Shown here in pieces: positions 8,107 to 15,838 of a stretch of DNA of 64,000 nucleotides. Under the pieces are notes generated by a model. That model made no database searches. It was not told where the DNA came from and saw only the letters and a program-made list of their open reading frames with translations. The position numbers and the translations under genes are program-made. Each line of letters opens with the position of its first letter. Positions within the stretch are counted from its first letter, which is position 1. Source of the stretch: Polaribacter sp. Hel1_33_78 (GTDB lineage: Bacteria; Bacteroidota; Bacteroidia; Flavobacteriales; Flavobacteriaceae); contig NZ_LT629794.1 of NCBI RefSeq assembly GCF_900106075.1, positions 2,026,001 to 2,090,000 of the forward strand, written 5' to 3'.

Positions 8107-8308
8107 AAATGAGGATATAACGATCCATTGGGATCAGTCAAAATGTATTCATGCTGGAGTATGCGTTCGGTCATTGCCTAAAGTCTACAATCCCAAAGAA
8201 CAACCATGGATAAAAATCGAAAATGCTTCTTCTGAAGAACTAAAAACTCAAATAAGTAAATGTCCATCAGGAGCATTAAGCTATACATCTAACAAAAATG
8301 ATAATTAA
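8090..8308 (+). CDS. Small one-cluster ferredoxin (YjdI/Fer4_19 type), copy 1
   Basis: 72 residues. KCIHAGVCVRSLPKVYNP and the later KCPSGALSY give the four cysteines expected for a single 4Fe-4S cluster in the divergent mono-cluster ferredoxins typified by E. coli YjdI. Cytoplasmic, with no signal. Such proteins are often encoded beside OsmC-like or GNAT genes. Here it overlaps the DoxX gene by 17 bp and is followed after 2 bp by osmC, so the three are almost certainly one transcript. Probable electron carrier for the module (inference). Paralogues: 10306, and the relic at 3339. Confidence 0.87.
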   Translation: MKKQYKNEDITIHWDQSKCIHAGVCVRSLPKVYNPKEQPWIKIENASSEELKTQISKCPSGALSYTSNKNDN

Positions 8309-8310
8309 TA

Positions 8311-8718
8311 ATGAAGGAAACCTTACATGTAAACGGCACCTTGGGTGAGGAAAAATACTTAATGGAAATAAAAACTACTAATCACACCATAATGGTAGAT
8401 GAACCTATATCCTTAGGTGGTTCTGATAGTTTTCCAAACCCTGCACAATATTTACTAACTGCTCTTGCTTCGTGTACTGCAATTACCATAAAAATGTATG
8501 CGAACAATAAAAGATGGGATGTAGGAAATATTAATGTAGATGTGAAACTGAAAGATGTTCTTTCTGAAGGGAAATCAATCAAAAAAATCATTAAAGCTGT
8601 CACGTTTGAAAAACGCCCTGACGACTCACAAGTAGAACGATTATTAACCATTGGCTCAAAATGTCCGATTTCAAAATTATTGGAACAGCCAATAGAAATG
8701 GAGTTTCAAAAATTATGA
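8311..8718 (+). CDS. OsmC/Ohr-family protein, copy 1
   Basis: 135 residues, the usual length. The two reactive cysteines are in ALASCTAITIKMY (about residue 53) and IGSKCPISKLLEQ (about residue 117), matching the paired catalytic cysteines of OsmC peroxide reductases. The GGSDSFPNPAQYLLTALASC segment is the family's core helix. OsmC-like proteins reduce hydroperoxides or act on reactive sulfur species with dithiol reductants, in the cytoplasm. It starts 2 bp after the ferredoxin stop and precedes the lipoprotein by 3 bp. Substrate unknown. Paralogue at 10527. Confidence 0.88.
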   Translation: MKETLHVNGTLGEEKYLMEIKTTNHTIMVDEPISLGGSDSFPNPAQYLLTALASCTAITIKMYANNKRWDVGNINVDVKLKDVLSEGKSIKKIIKAVTFEKRPDDSQVERLLTIGSKCPISKLLEQPIEMEFQKL

Positions 8719-8721
8719 AAT

Positions 8722-9153
8722 ATGATAAAACATATTGCAATTATTATTCTGTTGGCTACCTTTATCGGGTGCGCAACGGACAAATCAAATACTACTAAAG
8801 AAAACACTGAAAAATTTATGGAACCAAGAATTTTAGCAATAGGAAGATTGCAATCAACTTTAGATATTTTAGTTGAAGAATGGGAAAGATATGGTAGAAA
8901 CGTAATTGCCAGTAATTCAAAAGATAGGATTAAAGAAATCATTGAAACAGAATCAATAGATTTTATCTGCATTGGTGGTGGACTTCCTGACAACGAAAGA
9001 GACGAAATGGTGGTATATATCTCTACTATTAACTCCAGTATATCAGTTCATCCAATACCACGAACTGAGGATGCTATGGGACCGCATAACTTCATCCCTT
9101 TCCTTAACAATCTTGCGCTCATGTTCAAGGTGCGTAAAGCAATGAAAGAATAA
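8722..9153 (+). CDS. Small lipoprotein with a Rossmann-like alpha/beta domain, function unknown, copy 1
   Basis: 143 residues. The N-terminus MIKHIAIIILLATFIGCATD is a lipoprotein signal with the lipid-attached Cys near residue 17. After a short linker comes an alpha/beta domain starting EPRILAIGRLQSTLD and containing DRIKEIIETESIDFICIGGG, followed by LPDNER. I do not recognise the family. The copy at 10938 has an almost identical domain but a quite different signal sequence that still keeps a lipobox, which argues that export is real. An internal ATG at 8818 could give a cytoplasmic form. Last gene of the five-gene redox cassette; the stop is 2 bp before the closing repeat. Confidence 0.72.
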   Translation: MIKHIAIIILLATFIGCATDKSNTTKENTEKFMEPRILAIGRLQSTLDILVEEWERYGRNVIASNSKDRIKEIIETESIDFICIGGGLPDNERDEMVVYISTINSSISVHPIPRTEDAMGPHNFIPFLNNLALMFKVRKAMKE

Positions 9154-9155
9154 AA

Positions 9156-9292
9156 GCTTACAACAATGTATAAAAGTAATAGCGGTTTGGGTGTTAACTC
9201 GAGCCGCTATTTTAATTTAATTTAGTATTTTGTAAATCTAGAGCTATTACGTTTTTTTTTCGCTACTGCTCTTATACTTAACCGTTGTAAGC
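9156..9292 (+). repeat. attC-like palindrome R4 (type B)
   Basis: 137 bp. AAC box GCTTACAAC (9156-9164), GTT box GTTGTAAGC (9284-9292). Inner arms are AATGTATAAAA on the left and TTATACTTAACC on the right. A left-arm hairpin pairs AATAGCGG with CCGCTATT. The AAC box is an exact complement of the box at 7068-7076, closing the cassette 7069-9284 (2216 bp). Confidence 0.72.
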
Positions 9293-9306
9293 AATTGAAG
9301 AACCAA

Positions 9307-9846
9307 ATGAGTAAATTAAATAAAATCCTCAATATTGAAAATGAATCGAACCTCAGACGCTTTAAAAAGGGTGAATTCATTCAACAACCTAACCAATTAA
9401 AAGCTAATGCAATCTATGTTAAAAAGGGACTTATAAGAAGTTACATTATTGACAGCTCTGGAAAGGAACATATTTATATGTTCGCTTCAGAAGATTGGAT
9501 TACTGGTGACATTGAAGCCGTAGAATTTAATGAACCCACTAGCTTATATATCGATTGTCTCGAAGATTCAGATGTCATATTTTTGAAAAAAGATCATGTT
9601 GAAGAAGCAAACCTTTCAAAAGAAAAAATGTTTCAAAACATGCAAAAGCTCTGGCGAAACATGGCTAAATTACAACACCGGATTCTCATGCTATTAGGTT
9701 CTCCTGCTATTGATAGGTACAAGTATTTTTTGGAAATTTATCCTGAATTACCCAATCGAATTCCTCAAAAAATGATTGCATCATACCTAGGTATAATGCC
9801 TCAAACCCTTAGTACAATTCGTAGCAAAATTGCGAAAGGAGAATAA
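9307..9846 (+). CDS. CRP/Fnr-family transcriptional regulator, copy 3
   Basis: 179 residues from the ATG at 9307. A TTG start at 9295 would add four residues, but alignment to copies 1 and 2 (MSELEKILNIE versus MSKLNKILNIE) favours 9307. It keeps the barrel and the winged helix SYLGIMPQTLSTIRSKI, yet differs more in the linker helix (ANLSKEKMFQNMQKLWRNMA) than copies 1 and 2 differ from each other. First gene of the cassette 9285-11486, followed by DoxX after 76 bp with the conserved palindrome in between. Confidence 0.88.
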   Translation: MSKLNKILNIENESNLRRFKKGEFIQQPNQLKANAIYVKKGLIRSYIIDSSGKEHIYMFASEDWITGDIEAVEFNEPTSLYIDCLEDSDVIFLKKDHVEEANLSKEKMFQNMQKLWRNMAKLQHRILMLLGSPAIDRYKYFLEIYPELPNRIPQKMIASYLGIMPQTLSTIRSKIAKGE

Positions 9847-9855
9847 TTTCATTTC

Positions 9856-9869
9856 TTCATCTATGTGAA
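9856..9869. promoter_or_regulatory. Candidate CRP/Fnr-type operator, copy 3, with possible promoter
   Basis: TTCAT-CTAT-GTGAA, identical to copy 2, again in the conserved block just after the regulator stop. ACCTTTG ending at 9898 is a possible Bacteroidota -7 element with its last base about 36 bp from the operator centre, as in copy 2. The DoxX ATG follows at 9923. Confidence 0.45.
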
Positions 9870-9922
9870 TGCATAACTAATCTTATGTGCTGACCTTTGT
9901 ATAAATCAAATTATAAATACAA

Positions 9923-10300
9923 ATGAAAAAAGGACAACAAATTATCAGAATACTATTAGGATTAATAGTACTGATATTCGGATTAAACAAATTTTTACAA
10001 TTTATGCCTATGCCTCCTATGCCTCAAGCGGCTGGTGAATTTATGGGAGCACTAGTAACAACTGGCTACTTAATGGTGGTAGTCGCAATAGTTGAAATCA
10101 TTGCGGGTATAATGCTTTTAACAAACCGCTTTCAACCCTTAGCATTGGTTTTATTATTCCCAGTATTACTTAATGCTTTCCTGTTTCATCTTTTCTTAGC
10201 ACCTGCTGGAATTGCTGGTGCACTAGTAGCATCTGCAATGAATATATTCCTATTCTTTGCCAATAAAGAATCCTATATTTCAATACTGAAGATTAAATAA
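9923..10300 (+). CDS. DoxX-family membrane protein, copy 2
   Basis: 125 residues, four hydrophobic segments, with the same GLNKFLQFMPMP motif and a slightly longer Met/Pro loop than the copy at 7705. It lacks the last eight residues of that copy, so here the following ferredoxin gene does not overlap but starts 5 bp after the stop. Inner-membrane protein of the redox module; biochemical role not established for this subgroup. Its divergence from copy 1 is spread over the whole length, which speaks for an old duplication rather than an assembly artefact. Confidence 0.85.
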   Translation: MKKGQQIIRILLGLIVLIFGLNKFLQFMPMPPMPQAAGEFMGALVTTGYLMVVVAIVEIIAGIMLLTNRFQPLALVLLFPVLLNAFLFHLFLAPAGIAGALVASAMNIFLFFANKESYISILKIK

Positions 10301-10305
10301 TCATT

Positions 10306-10527
10306 ATGGAAAAACAGTATAAAAACAAAGAGATAACTATCCATTGGGATCAATCAAAATGTATTCATGCTGGAGTATGCGTTAGGTCATTACCTAACGT
10401 ATACAATCCTAAGGAACAACCATGGATAAAAATAGAAAACGCTTCTTCTGAAGAACTTAAGACTCAAATTGACAGATGTCCTTCTGGAGCATTGAGCTAT
10501 ACCTTGAACAATAAAAACGATAAGTAA
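10306..10527 (+). CDS. Small one-cluster ferredoxin (YjdI/Fer4_19 type), copy 2
   Basis: 73 residues, very close to the copy at 8090, with the same cysteines in KCIHAGVCVRSLP and RCPSGALSY. The WIKIENASSEELKTQI segment is identical in both. The stop codon overlaps the next ATG by one base (TAATG), so translation is probably coupled to osmC. Single 4Fe-4S electron carrier expected (family knowledge); redox partner unknown. Confidence 0.87.
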   Translation: MEKQYKNKEITIHWDQSKCIHAGVCVRSLPNVYNPKEQPWIKIENASSEELKTQIDRCPSGALSYTLNNKNDK

Positions 10528-10931
10528 TGAAGGATACTTTACACGTAAATGGTAAACTTGGTTCAGAAAACTACCTGATGGAAATAAAAACCACCAATCA
10601 TACAGTTATGGTAGATGAACCTATATCAATTGGTGGATCTGATCAATACCCAAATCCTGCTCAATATTTACTTTCTGCTTTAGCATCTTGTACTGCTATA
10701 ACGATAAAAATGTATGCGGATAACAAGGGATGGAATGTTGGTGAAATCAATGTAGATGTGAAAATGAAAGAAGCAATCTCTTCAGGGAAACCAAGAAAAA
10801 AAATAGTTAAAGCGGTACAGTTCGAAAACCCTTTAAAAGACGAACAGATTGAGCGTTTATTAACTATTGGTTCAAAATGTCCTATATCAAAACTATTGGA
10901 ACAACCAGTAAATATGGAATTTGAAAAATAA
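10527..10931 (+). CDS. OsmC/Ohr-family protein, copy 2
   Basis: 134 residues. Both active cysteines are kept (ALASCTAITIKMY and IGSKCPISKLLEQ). The most variable part relative to copy 1 is the loop EAISSGKPRKKIVKAVQFEN. It overlaps the ferredoxin stop by one base and is followed after 6 bp by the lipoprotein gene. Expected role: thiol-dependent peroxide or reactive-sulfur detoxification in the cytoplasm; the true substrate is unknown. Confidence 0.88.
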   Translation: MKDTLHVNGKLGSENYLMEIKTTNHTVMVDEPISIGGSDQYPNPAQYLLSALASCTAITIKMYADNKGWNVGEINVDVKMKEAISSGKPRKKIVKAVQFENPLKDEQIERLLTIGSKCPISKLLEQPVNMEFEK

Positions 10932-10937
10932 TATATT

Positions 10938-11357
10938 ATGAAAAGGCTATTTTTTATATTCGTCCTAGGAGCTATCTTAACGGCATGCTCAATCGAAAAA
11001 AAACATAAAACAGAAAATCAAATGGAACCAAAAATTTTAGCAATAGGAAGATTGCAATCAACATTGGATGTGTTAGTTGAAGAATGGGAAAGATATGGCA
11101 GAAACGTTATTGCCAGCAATTCAAAAGATAGAATTAAAGAAATAATTGAAACAGAATCAATTGATTTCATATGCATTGGCGGTGGACTACCTGACAATGA
11201 AAGAGAAGCAATGGTAGAGTATATCTCTAATATTAATTCCAGTATTGCTGTTCACCCAATACCAAGAACTGAAGAAAAAATGGGGCCATATAAATTTATT
11301 CCTTTTCTAAACAACCTTGCTATAATGCACAAAGTGCGTAAGGTAATGGAAGAATAA
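10938..11357 (+). CDS. Small lipoprotein with a Rossmann-like alpha/beta domain, function unknown, copy 2
   Basis: 139 residues. Signal MKRLFFIFVLGAILTACSIE with the lipobox Cys near residue 17, unrelated in detail to the signal of copy 1. From MEPKILAIGRLQSTLD onward it is nearly the same as the protein at 8722, including IASNSKDRIKEIIETESIDF, a CIGGG turn and a terminal KFIPFLNNLA helix. Unknown family. The stop lies 2 bp before the closing repeat, exactly as in copy 1. Its fixed place as the last gene of each five-gene cassette suggests a dedicated envelope partner of the module. Confidence 0.72.
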   Translation: MKRLFFIFVLGAILTACSIEKKHKTENQMEPKILAIGRLQSTLDVLVEEWERYGRNVIASNSKDRIKEIIETESIDFICIGGGLPDNEREAMVEYISNINSSIAVHPIPRTEEKMGPYKFIPFLNNLAIMHKVRKVMEE

Positions 11358-11359
11358 AA

Positions 11360-11494
11360 GCTTACAACAATATATATAAGCAATAGCGGTTTGGGTGTGA
11401 ACTCAAACCGTTTTTGTGTTTAATTGAGTATATTGCTATCTGAAAAGTTAGCGCAGTTTTATCCGCTACTTCTCATATACTAAACGTTATGCAC
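11360..11494 (+). repeat. attC-like palindrome R5 (type B)
   Basis: 135 bp. AAC box GCTTACAAC (11360-11368) and GTT box GTTATGCAC (11486-11494) do not pair with each other. The AAC box is an exact complement of 9284-9292 and so closes the cassette 9285-11486 (2202 bp). The right arm ends CTCATATACTAAAC, as in the other type B repeats. Confidence 0.75.
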
Positions 11495-11541
11495 AATAAC
11501 AAAAAGAAATAGGCGTTAAAAAAAATTAAAGAAACTGTATA

Positions 11542-12417
11542 ATGAAAAAAGCAATTTTACTATTTACTATTTTATTGTTAATTATAAGCAGTTGTAATAA
11601 AGATGATAATAAAAATCCAGAGGAATGTTACTCAAATACTAATGCACAGACTATAGTTCATGACGGTCTCAACAGAGAATATGTGTTTTATATACCAAAC
11701 TCTTATGACGGAACATCTTCTGTTCCACTAATGCTCAATTTTCATGGGTTTGGTGGTAATGCTAGTGATTATATGCAAGAAGCAGATATGCGCTCATTGG
11801 CAGAAGCTGACAATTTTATTTTAATCTATCCTCAAGGTAGTTGTTTAGATGGTTTATCTCATTGGAATGCTTGTCCATTAGGACCAGACAATAAAAGTAA
11901 TGCTGATGATTTTGGATTTATTGAATCCATGATAACTGAAATCTCATCTCAGTATAATGTAAATATGGAGAGAATTTATGCTGCTGGATACTCAAACGGA
12001 GGCATGATGGCGTATGGACTTGCGAACTATAAAAGTGATTTAATTGCTGCGGTAGCATCTGTTTCGGGAGTTATGTTAGATTGTACTGGACCTACCAGTC
12101 ATCCTATGCCGATAATACATCTTCATGGAACTTCTGATGGCGTTCTCCCCTACAATGGGAGTAGTGACTATAACTCTACCCAAAGTACGTTGGACCATTG
12201 GATTAATTTTAATAATACAGTTTTTACCCCAACCGAAACAAGTGACAATAATATTGAACATTATGTTTATGATCAGGGAGATAGCTCAGTTTCTGTTGAG
12301 CATTACAAATATATTGGTGGAGACCATGTTTGGTTTAGCGCAACTTTTCAAGGTCAGAACACATCTGAATTGGTTTGGAATTTTGTGTCACGATATGACA
12401 TAAATGGGTTGAGATAA
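11542..12417 (+). CDS. Lipoprotein esterase of the PHB-depolymerase/feruloyl-esterase family
   Basis: 291 residues. Lipoprotein signal with Cys near residue 18 (LLIISSCNKD). Alpha/beta-hydrolase fold: oxyanion region LNFHGFGG (about 66-73), nucleophile elbow AGYSNGGMM (about 150-158), an acid residue in HGTSDGVLPY (about 195-204) and a candidate His in GGDHVWFS near the end. The family hydrolyses polyhydroxyalkanoates, feruloyl esters or similar. Probably anchored in the envelope. Sole gene of the cassette 11487-12555. A paralogue with a T9SS tail is at 17123. Confidence 0.85.
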   Translation: MKKAILLFTILLLIISSCNKDDNKNPEECYSNTNAQTIVHDGLNREYVFYIPNSYDGTSSVPLMLNFHGFGGNASDYMQEADMRSLAEADNFILIYPQGSCLDGLSHWNACPLGPDNKSNADDFGFIESMITEISSQYNVNMERIYAAGYSNGGMMAYGLANYKSDLIAAVASVSGVMLDCTGPTSHPMPIIHLHGTSDGVLPYNGSSDYNSTQSTLDHWINFNNTVFTPTETSDNNIEHYVYDQGDSSVSVEHYKYIGGDHVWFSATFQGQNTSELVWNFVSRYDINGLR

Positions 12418-12426
12418 AGAATAAAA

Positions 12427-12563
12427 GTGCATAACAATGTATATAAAAAAATAGGCGAAATATTAGTAAATTCAAGGCTATTGGCTCGCATCAAACTAAT
12501 TGCTTAACCAAAAGTTTCTTGCTTCGTAATCGCCTACTTTTCATACACAAACACGTTAGAAAC
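12427..12563 (+). repeat. attC-like palindrome R6 (type B)
   Basis: 137 bp. AAC box GTGCATAAC (12427-12435) is an exact complement of the previous GTT box GTTATGCAC (11486-11494). GTT box GTTAGAAAC (12555-12563) opens the next unit. Inner arms AATGTATATAAAA and CATACACAAACAC. Closes the cassette 11487-12555 (1069 bp). Confidence 0.75.
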
Positions 12564-12573
12564 AATCCACAAT

Positions 12574-14292
12574 ATGAAGAACATAATATTTGTCGTCTTA
12601 ATTATATCGTTACAATACTCTTGCTCTAGCGATTCAACAATAAGTAATAAAGAAAATTATACAATCTACTATAATGGTGAAATTTTAACCATGGAAGGAG
12701 ATGTTCCAACATATACTGAAGCGGTGGTCGTGTCAGATGGCCAAATTGTATTTATTGGCGAAGAGTTAAAGGCAAAAAATAAATTCTCTGGAGCACAATT
12801 ATATGATTTAAAAGGTGCTACTATTACACCGGGGTTTATTGAGCCTCATTTGCATCCTTCCTTAGGTTCTGCAATGATGAATTATGAAGTAATTGCTCCT
12901 TTTGACTGGGTCTTACCTTCTGGTATAAAAAAAGGAGTAAAGAATCATGATGAATACATTAAAGCGATTGAGATCGCTATCAAAACTAAATCTAAAAAAG
13001 AAGAAATTTTTTTTATTTGGGGTTACCATCAGTTATGGCATGGTGACATTTCAAGAGAGATGTTAAATGAAATTTCAGAAGGTCATCCTGTAGCCATTTT
13101 TCATCGATCATTTCATGAAATTTTTCTAAATGATGCAGCAATAGATTTAATTGGTATTTCGGAAGGCGATTTTTCACATAACTCTCAAGTCGTATGGAAG
13201 AAAGGTCACTTTTATGAGGGAGGTTGGCTCGCACTAGTGCCGCACATGGCTCACATTCTCTTTGACCCTGAAAAATATGCTTTTGGACTTTCCGAGATGA
13301 CTAAACTTATTGAAGCTAATGGCATAACCACAATAGCAGAACCTGGTTTTCCAAGTGCTAACTTCGATTTAGAGTACTCCATACTTGAGAAAGAAATGAC
13401 CAAATCACCTTTCTATGACACCTATTTAATTGGAAACGGCACCCAACTAAATGGAATGAAAAATGGAAATGAAAATGCCCTAGCATTTATTGAAGAATTA
13501 TCTAAAAGTGAACAATTTTCATCTAAAAACCTTCATTTTCTTCCTAAACAAGTTAAACTATTCTCGGACGGAGCAATCTACTCGCAGCTTATGCAAATGA
13601 AAGAAGGATATATTGATGGACATCAAGGTGAATGGATGACTCCACTTAATGTTTTTAGTGAACAACTAGAATTATACTGGAAAAACAATTACAAAATTCA
13701 TGTTCATGCTAATGGAGATTTAGGAATACAAAGAGTAATAGACTTGGTCAGAAAACTGCAAAATGAAACTCCTAGAAAAGACCACCGACTAACAATTCAT
13801 CATATGGGTTATTTCGATGATAAAATAGCTCAAGAATGTAAAGAATTAGGAATAGAGGCTTCTGTAAACCCTTATTACCTTTGGGCCTTATCTGATAAAT
13901 ATGGTGAATACGGACTTGGTGTAGAAAGAAGTGAAAATTTAGTTGCGATTAATTCCCTAGTTTCTAAAGGCATCCCGGTATCTTTTCATTCAGATTTTTC
14001 GATGGCTCCACTAGACCCCTTAAGGCTTGTTTGGACAGCAGTTAATAGAATAAGTGCAAATGGAAATAAATACTCTCAAAATCAAAGAATAGATGTTTAT
14101 GATGCCTTAAAATGCATAACAATTAATGCTGCGCGAACAATAAACAAAGAAAATATCATTGGAGGTATCAAAGTCGGCAAACAAGCTAATTTTACAATAT
14201 TGGATAAAAACCCAATCAATATTAAACCAGAGAATATAGCGGATATTAGAATTATCGGCACTATATTCCATGGAAGAGTTAATATTCTATAA
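12574..14292 (+). CDS. Lipoprotein amidohydrolase (YtcJ-like amidohydrolase family 3)
   Basis: 572 residues. Lipoprotein signal with Cys near 17 (LQYSCSSD). Composite domain start GEILTMEGD, then GFIEPHLHPSLG with the metal-binding HxH of amidohydrolases (about 88-99). Further ligand candidates are KLFSDGAIYS, HVHANGD, LTIHHMGY and SFHSDFSM. The C-terminal INAARTINKENIIGGIKVGK and NFTILDKNP are typical of the family. It would hydrolyse amide or related C-N bonds outside the cytoplasm; substrate unknown. Its ATG lies 10 bp after the GTT box and its stop 4 bp before the next repeat, so the cassette is tightly packed. Confidence 0.87.
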   Translation: MKNIIFVVLIISLQYSCSSDSTISNKENYTIYYNGEILTMEGDVPTYTEAVVVSDGQIVFIGEELKAKNKFSGAQLYDLKGATITPGFIEPHLHPSLGSAMMNYEVIAPFDWVLPSGIKKGVKNHDEYIKAIEIAIKTKSKKEEIFFIWGYHQLWHGDISREMLNEISEGHPVAIFHRSFHEIFLNDAAIDLIGISEGDFSHNSQVVWKKGHFYEGGWLALVPHMAHILFDPEKYAFGLSEMTKLIEANGITTIAEPGFPSANFDLEYSILEKEMTKSPFYDTYLIGNGTQLNGMKNGNENALAFIEELSKSEQFSSKNLHFLPKQVKLFSDGAIYSQLMQMKEGYIDGHQGEWMTPLNVFSEQLELYWKNNYKIHVHANGDLGIQRVIDLVRKLQNETPRKDHRLTIHHMGYFDDKIAQECKELGIEASVNPYYLWALSDKYGEYGLGVERSENLVAINSLVSKGIPVSFHSDFSMAPLDPLRLVWTAVNRISANGNKYSQNQRIDVYDALKCITINAARTINKENIIGGIKVGKQANFTILDKNPINIKPENIADIRIIGTIFHGRVNIL

Positions 14293-14296
14293 ATAT

Positions 14297-14353
14297 ATTT
14301 CTAACACTATGTAAAAATGCATTGAAACGCATTTTACACTAACCGTTATATGC
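14297..14353 (+). repeat. Short attC-like site R7
   Basis: 57 bp. AAC box ATTTCTAAC (14297-14305) pairs 8 of 9 with the opening box GTTAGAAAC (12555). GTT box GTTATATGC (14345-14353). Between them GTAAAAATGC pairs with GCATTTTAC around loop ATTGAAAC, leaving one unpaired A in the left strand, like the extrahelical bases of attC sites. Spacers are 4-7 nt. Length and layout are those of a minimal classical attC. Confidence 0.72.
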
Positions 14354-14497
14354 AAGCTAAAGAAACACCTGTACTCAAATTGAATAACATCGAAAAAACA
14401 GAAAACAAAATATATTTTGCCTGAGGTTTCAATATTTTACTTATAATAAATATATAGGATTAGAGATTTAATTTTTTTTTAAATAATAATCAATCAT

Positions 14498-15838
14498 TTA
14501 ATTATCAAAAATATTAATTACATTTTCACCTATTTGATATCCTTGTTCTAAACCTAGATCAATTCCTTCTCTAAAATGTATACCTCCGTATAATCTTGAT
14601 TCAGCAGCCTCCTCCGCCATATCAATAAAAGATGAATATTCTCTTGGTGTACCATCAATATCTGCTCTAGTTTCGTGAGTACGATCAATAAATGCATAAT
14701 TATCTCCAAATAATGAAGTTAAAATACTTGCTAATGCTCCAGATTGTACTGAATGACCTGACGTATATTCTGGGAACGGTGGAGTTTCTAAAATTGTTTC
14801 CCAGGAAGCGTCAATTTGATTTTTGATTACTGTAACTGGTCTTGGATAATTGGTTGTGTATTTTACTTTCCAGCAAGAAATAAAAGAATCATTAATCCCA
14901 ATAGCTAATTTTGCAAATGCTTCAGACGAAGCTAATAAATCAAAATCATTATCATTAATTAACTGATTTAGAATTGATATTGAATGACCAGGAGGTGTGG
15001 CAGAAGTTTGTGGGTCATCTGACCAAAATTCAGCTATTACAGTTTGTTCAGGCGTTACATTATTTACTACTTCGTAAACTTCAAGAGCTCTTTGATAATA
15101 AATAGAATTAACATCAGTACTATAAACTGGCGGGTCAACAAAAATAGAGCTTTCAACATTTAATGAAATAAATGGTCTATTATTTCCCCAATAAGGTTGT
15201 AAAGCTCGTTGGCCTGGTGCAGTAGGTTTCCAAAATTCAACACCCGGTAATGGCTCGTATTCTGTCGGAAAATTATTAAACTGAGCAGCATAACCACCAT
15301 CAGTTGTAGACCATAGTATAATTTGTTCAGTTAAATCATTTGCAAAAGTAATTGATCGATTAACTACATCTTCAGCTATATCATTTGAATACTGATTGTT
15401 AAATTCCGTTTCTAACTCAAGAATCCTAGAATAATTGACAATAGAGGCATTAGAGTAAAAGAATTTGGTCATAATTGCCATTGTAGTATTTGCAACTGTT
15501 GGCCAATGATATTCTAAACCTTCCTTGATAGTCGTTTCTATATTTAAATCATTTATTCTACCTGTTAAGGATAATTTATCAGACGAACCAACTTGTATAG
15601 ACTCATATAAAGCGATACCTGTATAACCAAATGCCCTTGCTGCTACAGGAGGTGTATAGCCTGCTGTTTCAGTAGTCAATACTTTAATTAAATTAAACCA
15701 ACTCACAACAACATCAGAATTGTATTGGGCAGGACTTACGCTTTCTAGTTGGGCAATATCATTGTCACTATCCGGGGAACATGAAACAATTAGAATCATA
15801 AAAATAATACTGCACTGCAAATAACTTTTTTTAATCAT
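14498..15838 (-). CDS. Vanadium-haloperoxidase-like lipoprotein (PAP2 superfamily)
   Basis: 446 residues. Lipoprotein signal with Cys near 20 (MILIVSCSPDS). N-terminal segment VVVSWFNLIKVLTTETAGYT and ARAFGYTGIALYESI is typical of bacterial vanadium-dependent haloperoxidase relatives. C-terminal phosphate/vanadate motifs: EYTSGHSVQSGALAS (about residues 352-366) and ESRLYGGIHFREGIDLG (about 410-426). Relatives are haloperoxidases or acid phosphatases acting outside the cytoplasm; the activity cannot be told from sequence alone. It is the only gene of the accessory region on the minus strand, in a unit whose right boundary is unclear. Confidence 0.85.
   Translation of the reverse strand: MIKKSYLQCSIIFMILIVSCSPDSDNDIAQLESVSPAQYNSDVVVSWFNLIKVLTTETAGYTPPVAARAFGYTGIALYESIQVGSSDKLSLTGRINDLNIETTIKEGLEYHWPTVANTTMAIMTKFFYSNASIVNYSRILELETEFNNQYSNDIAEDVVNRSITFANDLTEQIILWSTTDGGYAAQFNNFPTEYEPLPGVEFWKPTAPGQRALQPYWGNNRPFISLNVESSIFVDPPVYSTDVNSIYYQRALEVYEVVNNVTPEQTVIAEFWSDDPQTSATPPGHSISILNQLINDNDFDLLASSEAFAKLAIGINDSFISCWKVKYTTNYPRPVTVIKNQIDASWETILETPPFPEYTSGHSVQSGALASILTSLFGDNYAFIDRTHETRADIDGTPREYSSFIDMAEEAAESRLYGGIHFREGIDLGLEQGYQIGENVINIFDN

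Noticed and set aside
9295..9306. TTG start four codons upstream of regulator copy 3
   Set aside because: Alignment with the two paralogues puts the start at ATG 9307.
12125..12403. Overlapping plus-strand frame inside the esterase gene, and similar frames inside other genes (e.g. 46204-46572 and 47008-47412 on the minus strand)
   Set aside because: They lie inside well-supported genes in other frames and have no recognisable domains; they are by-products of A+T-rich coding sequence.
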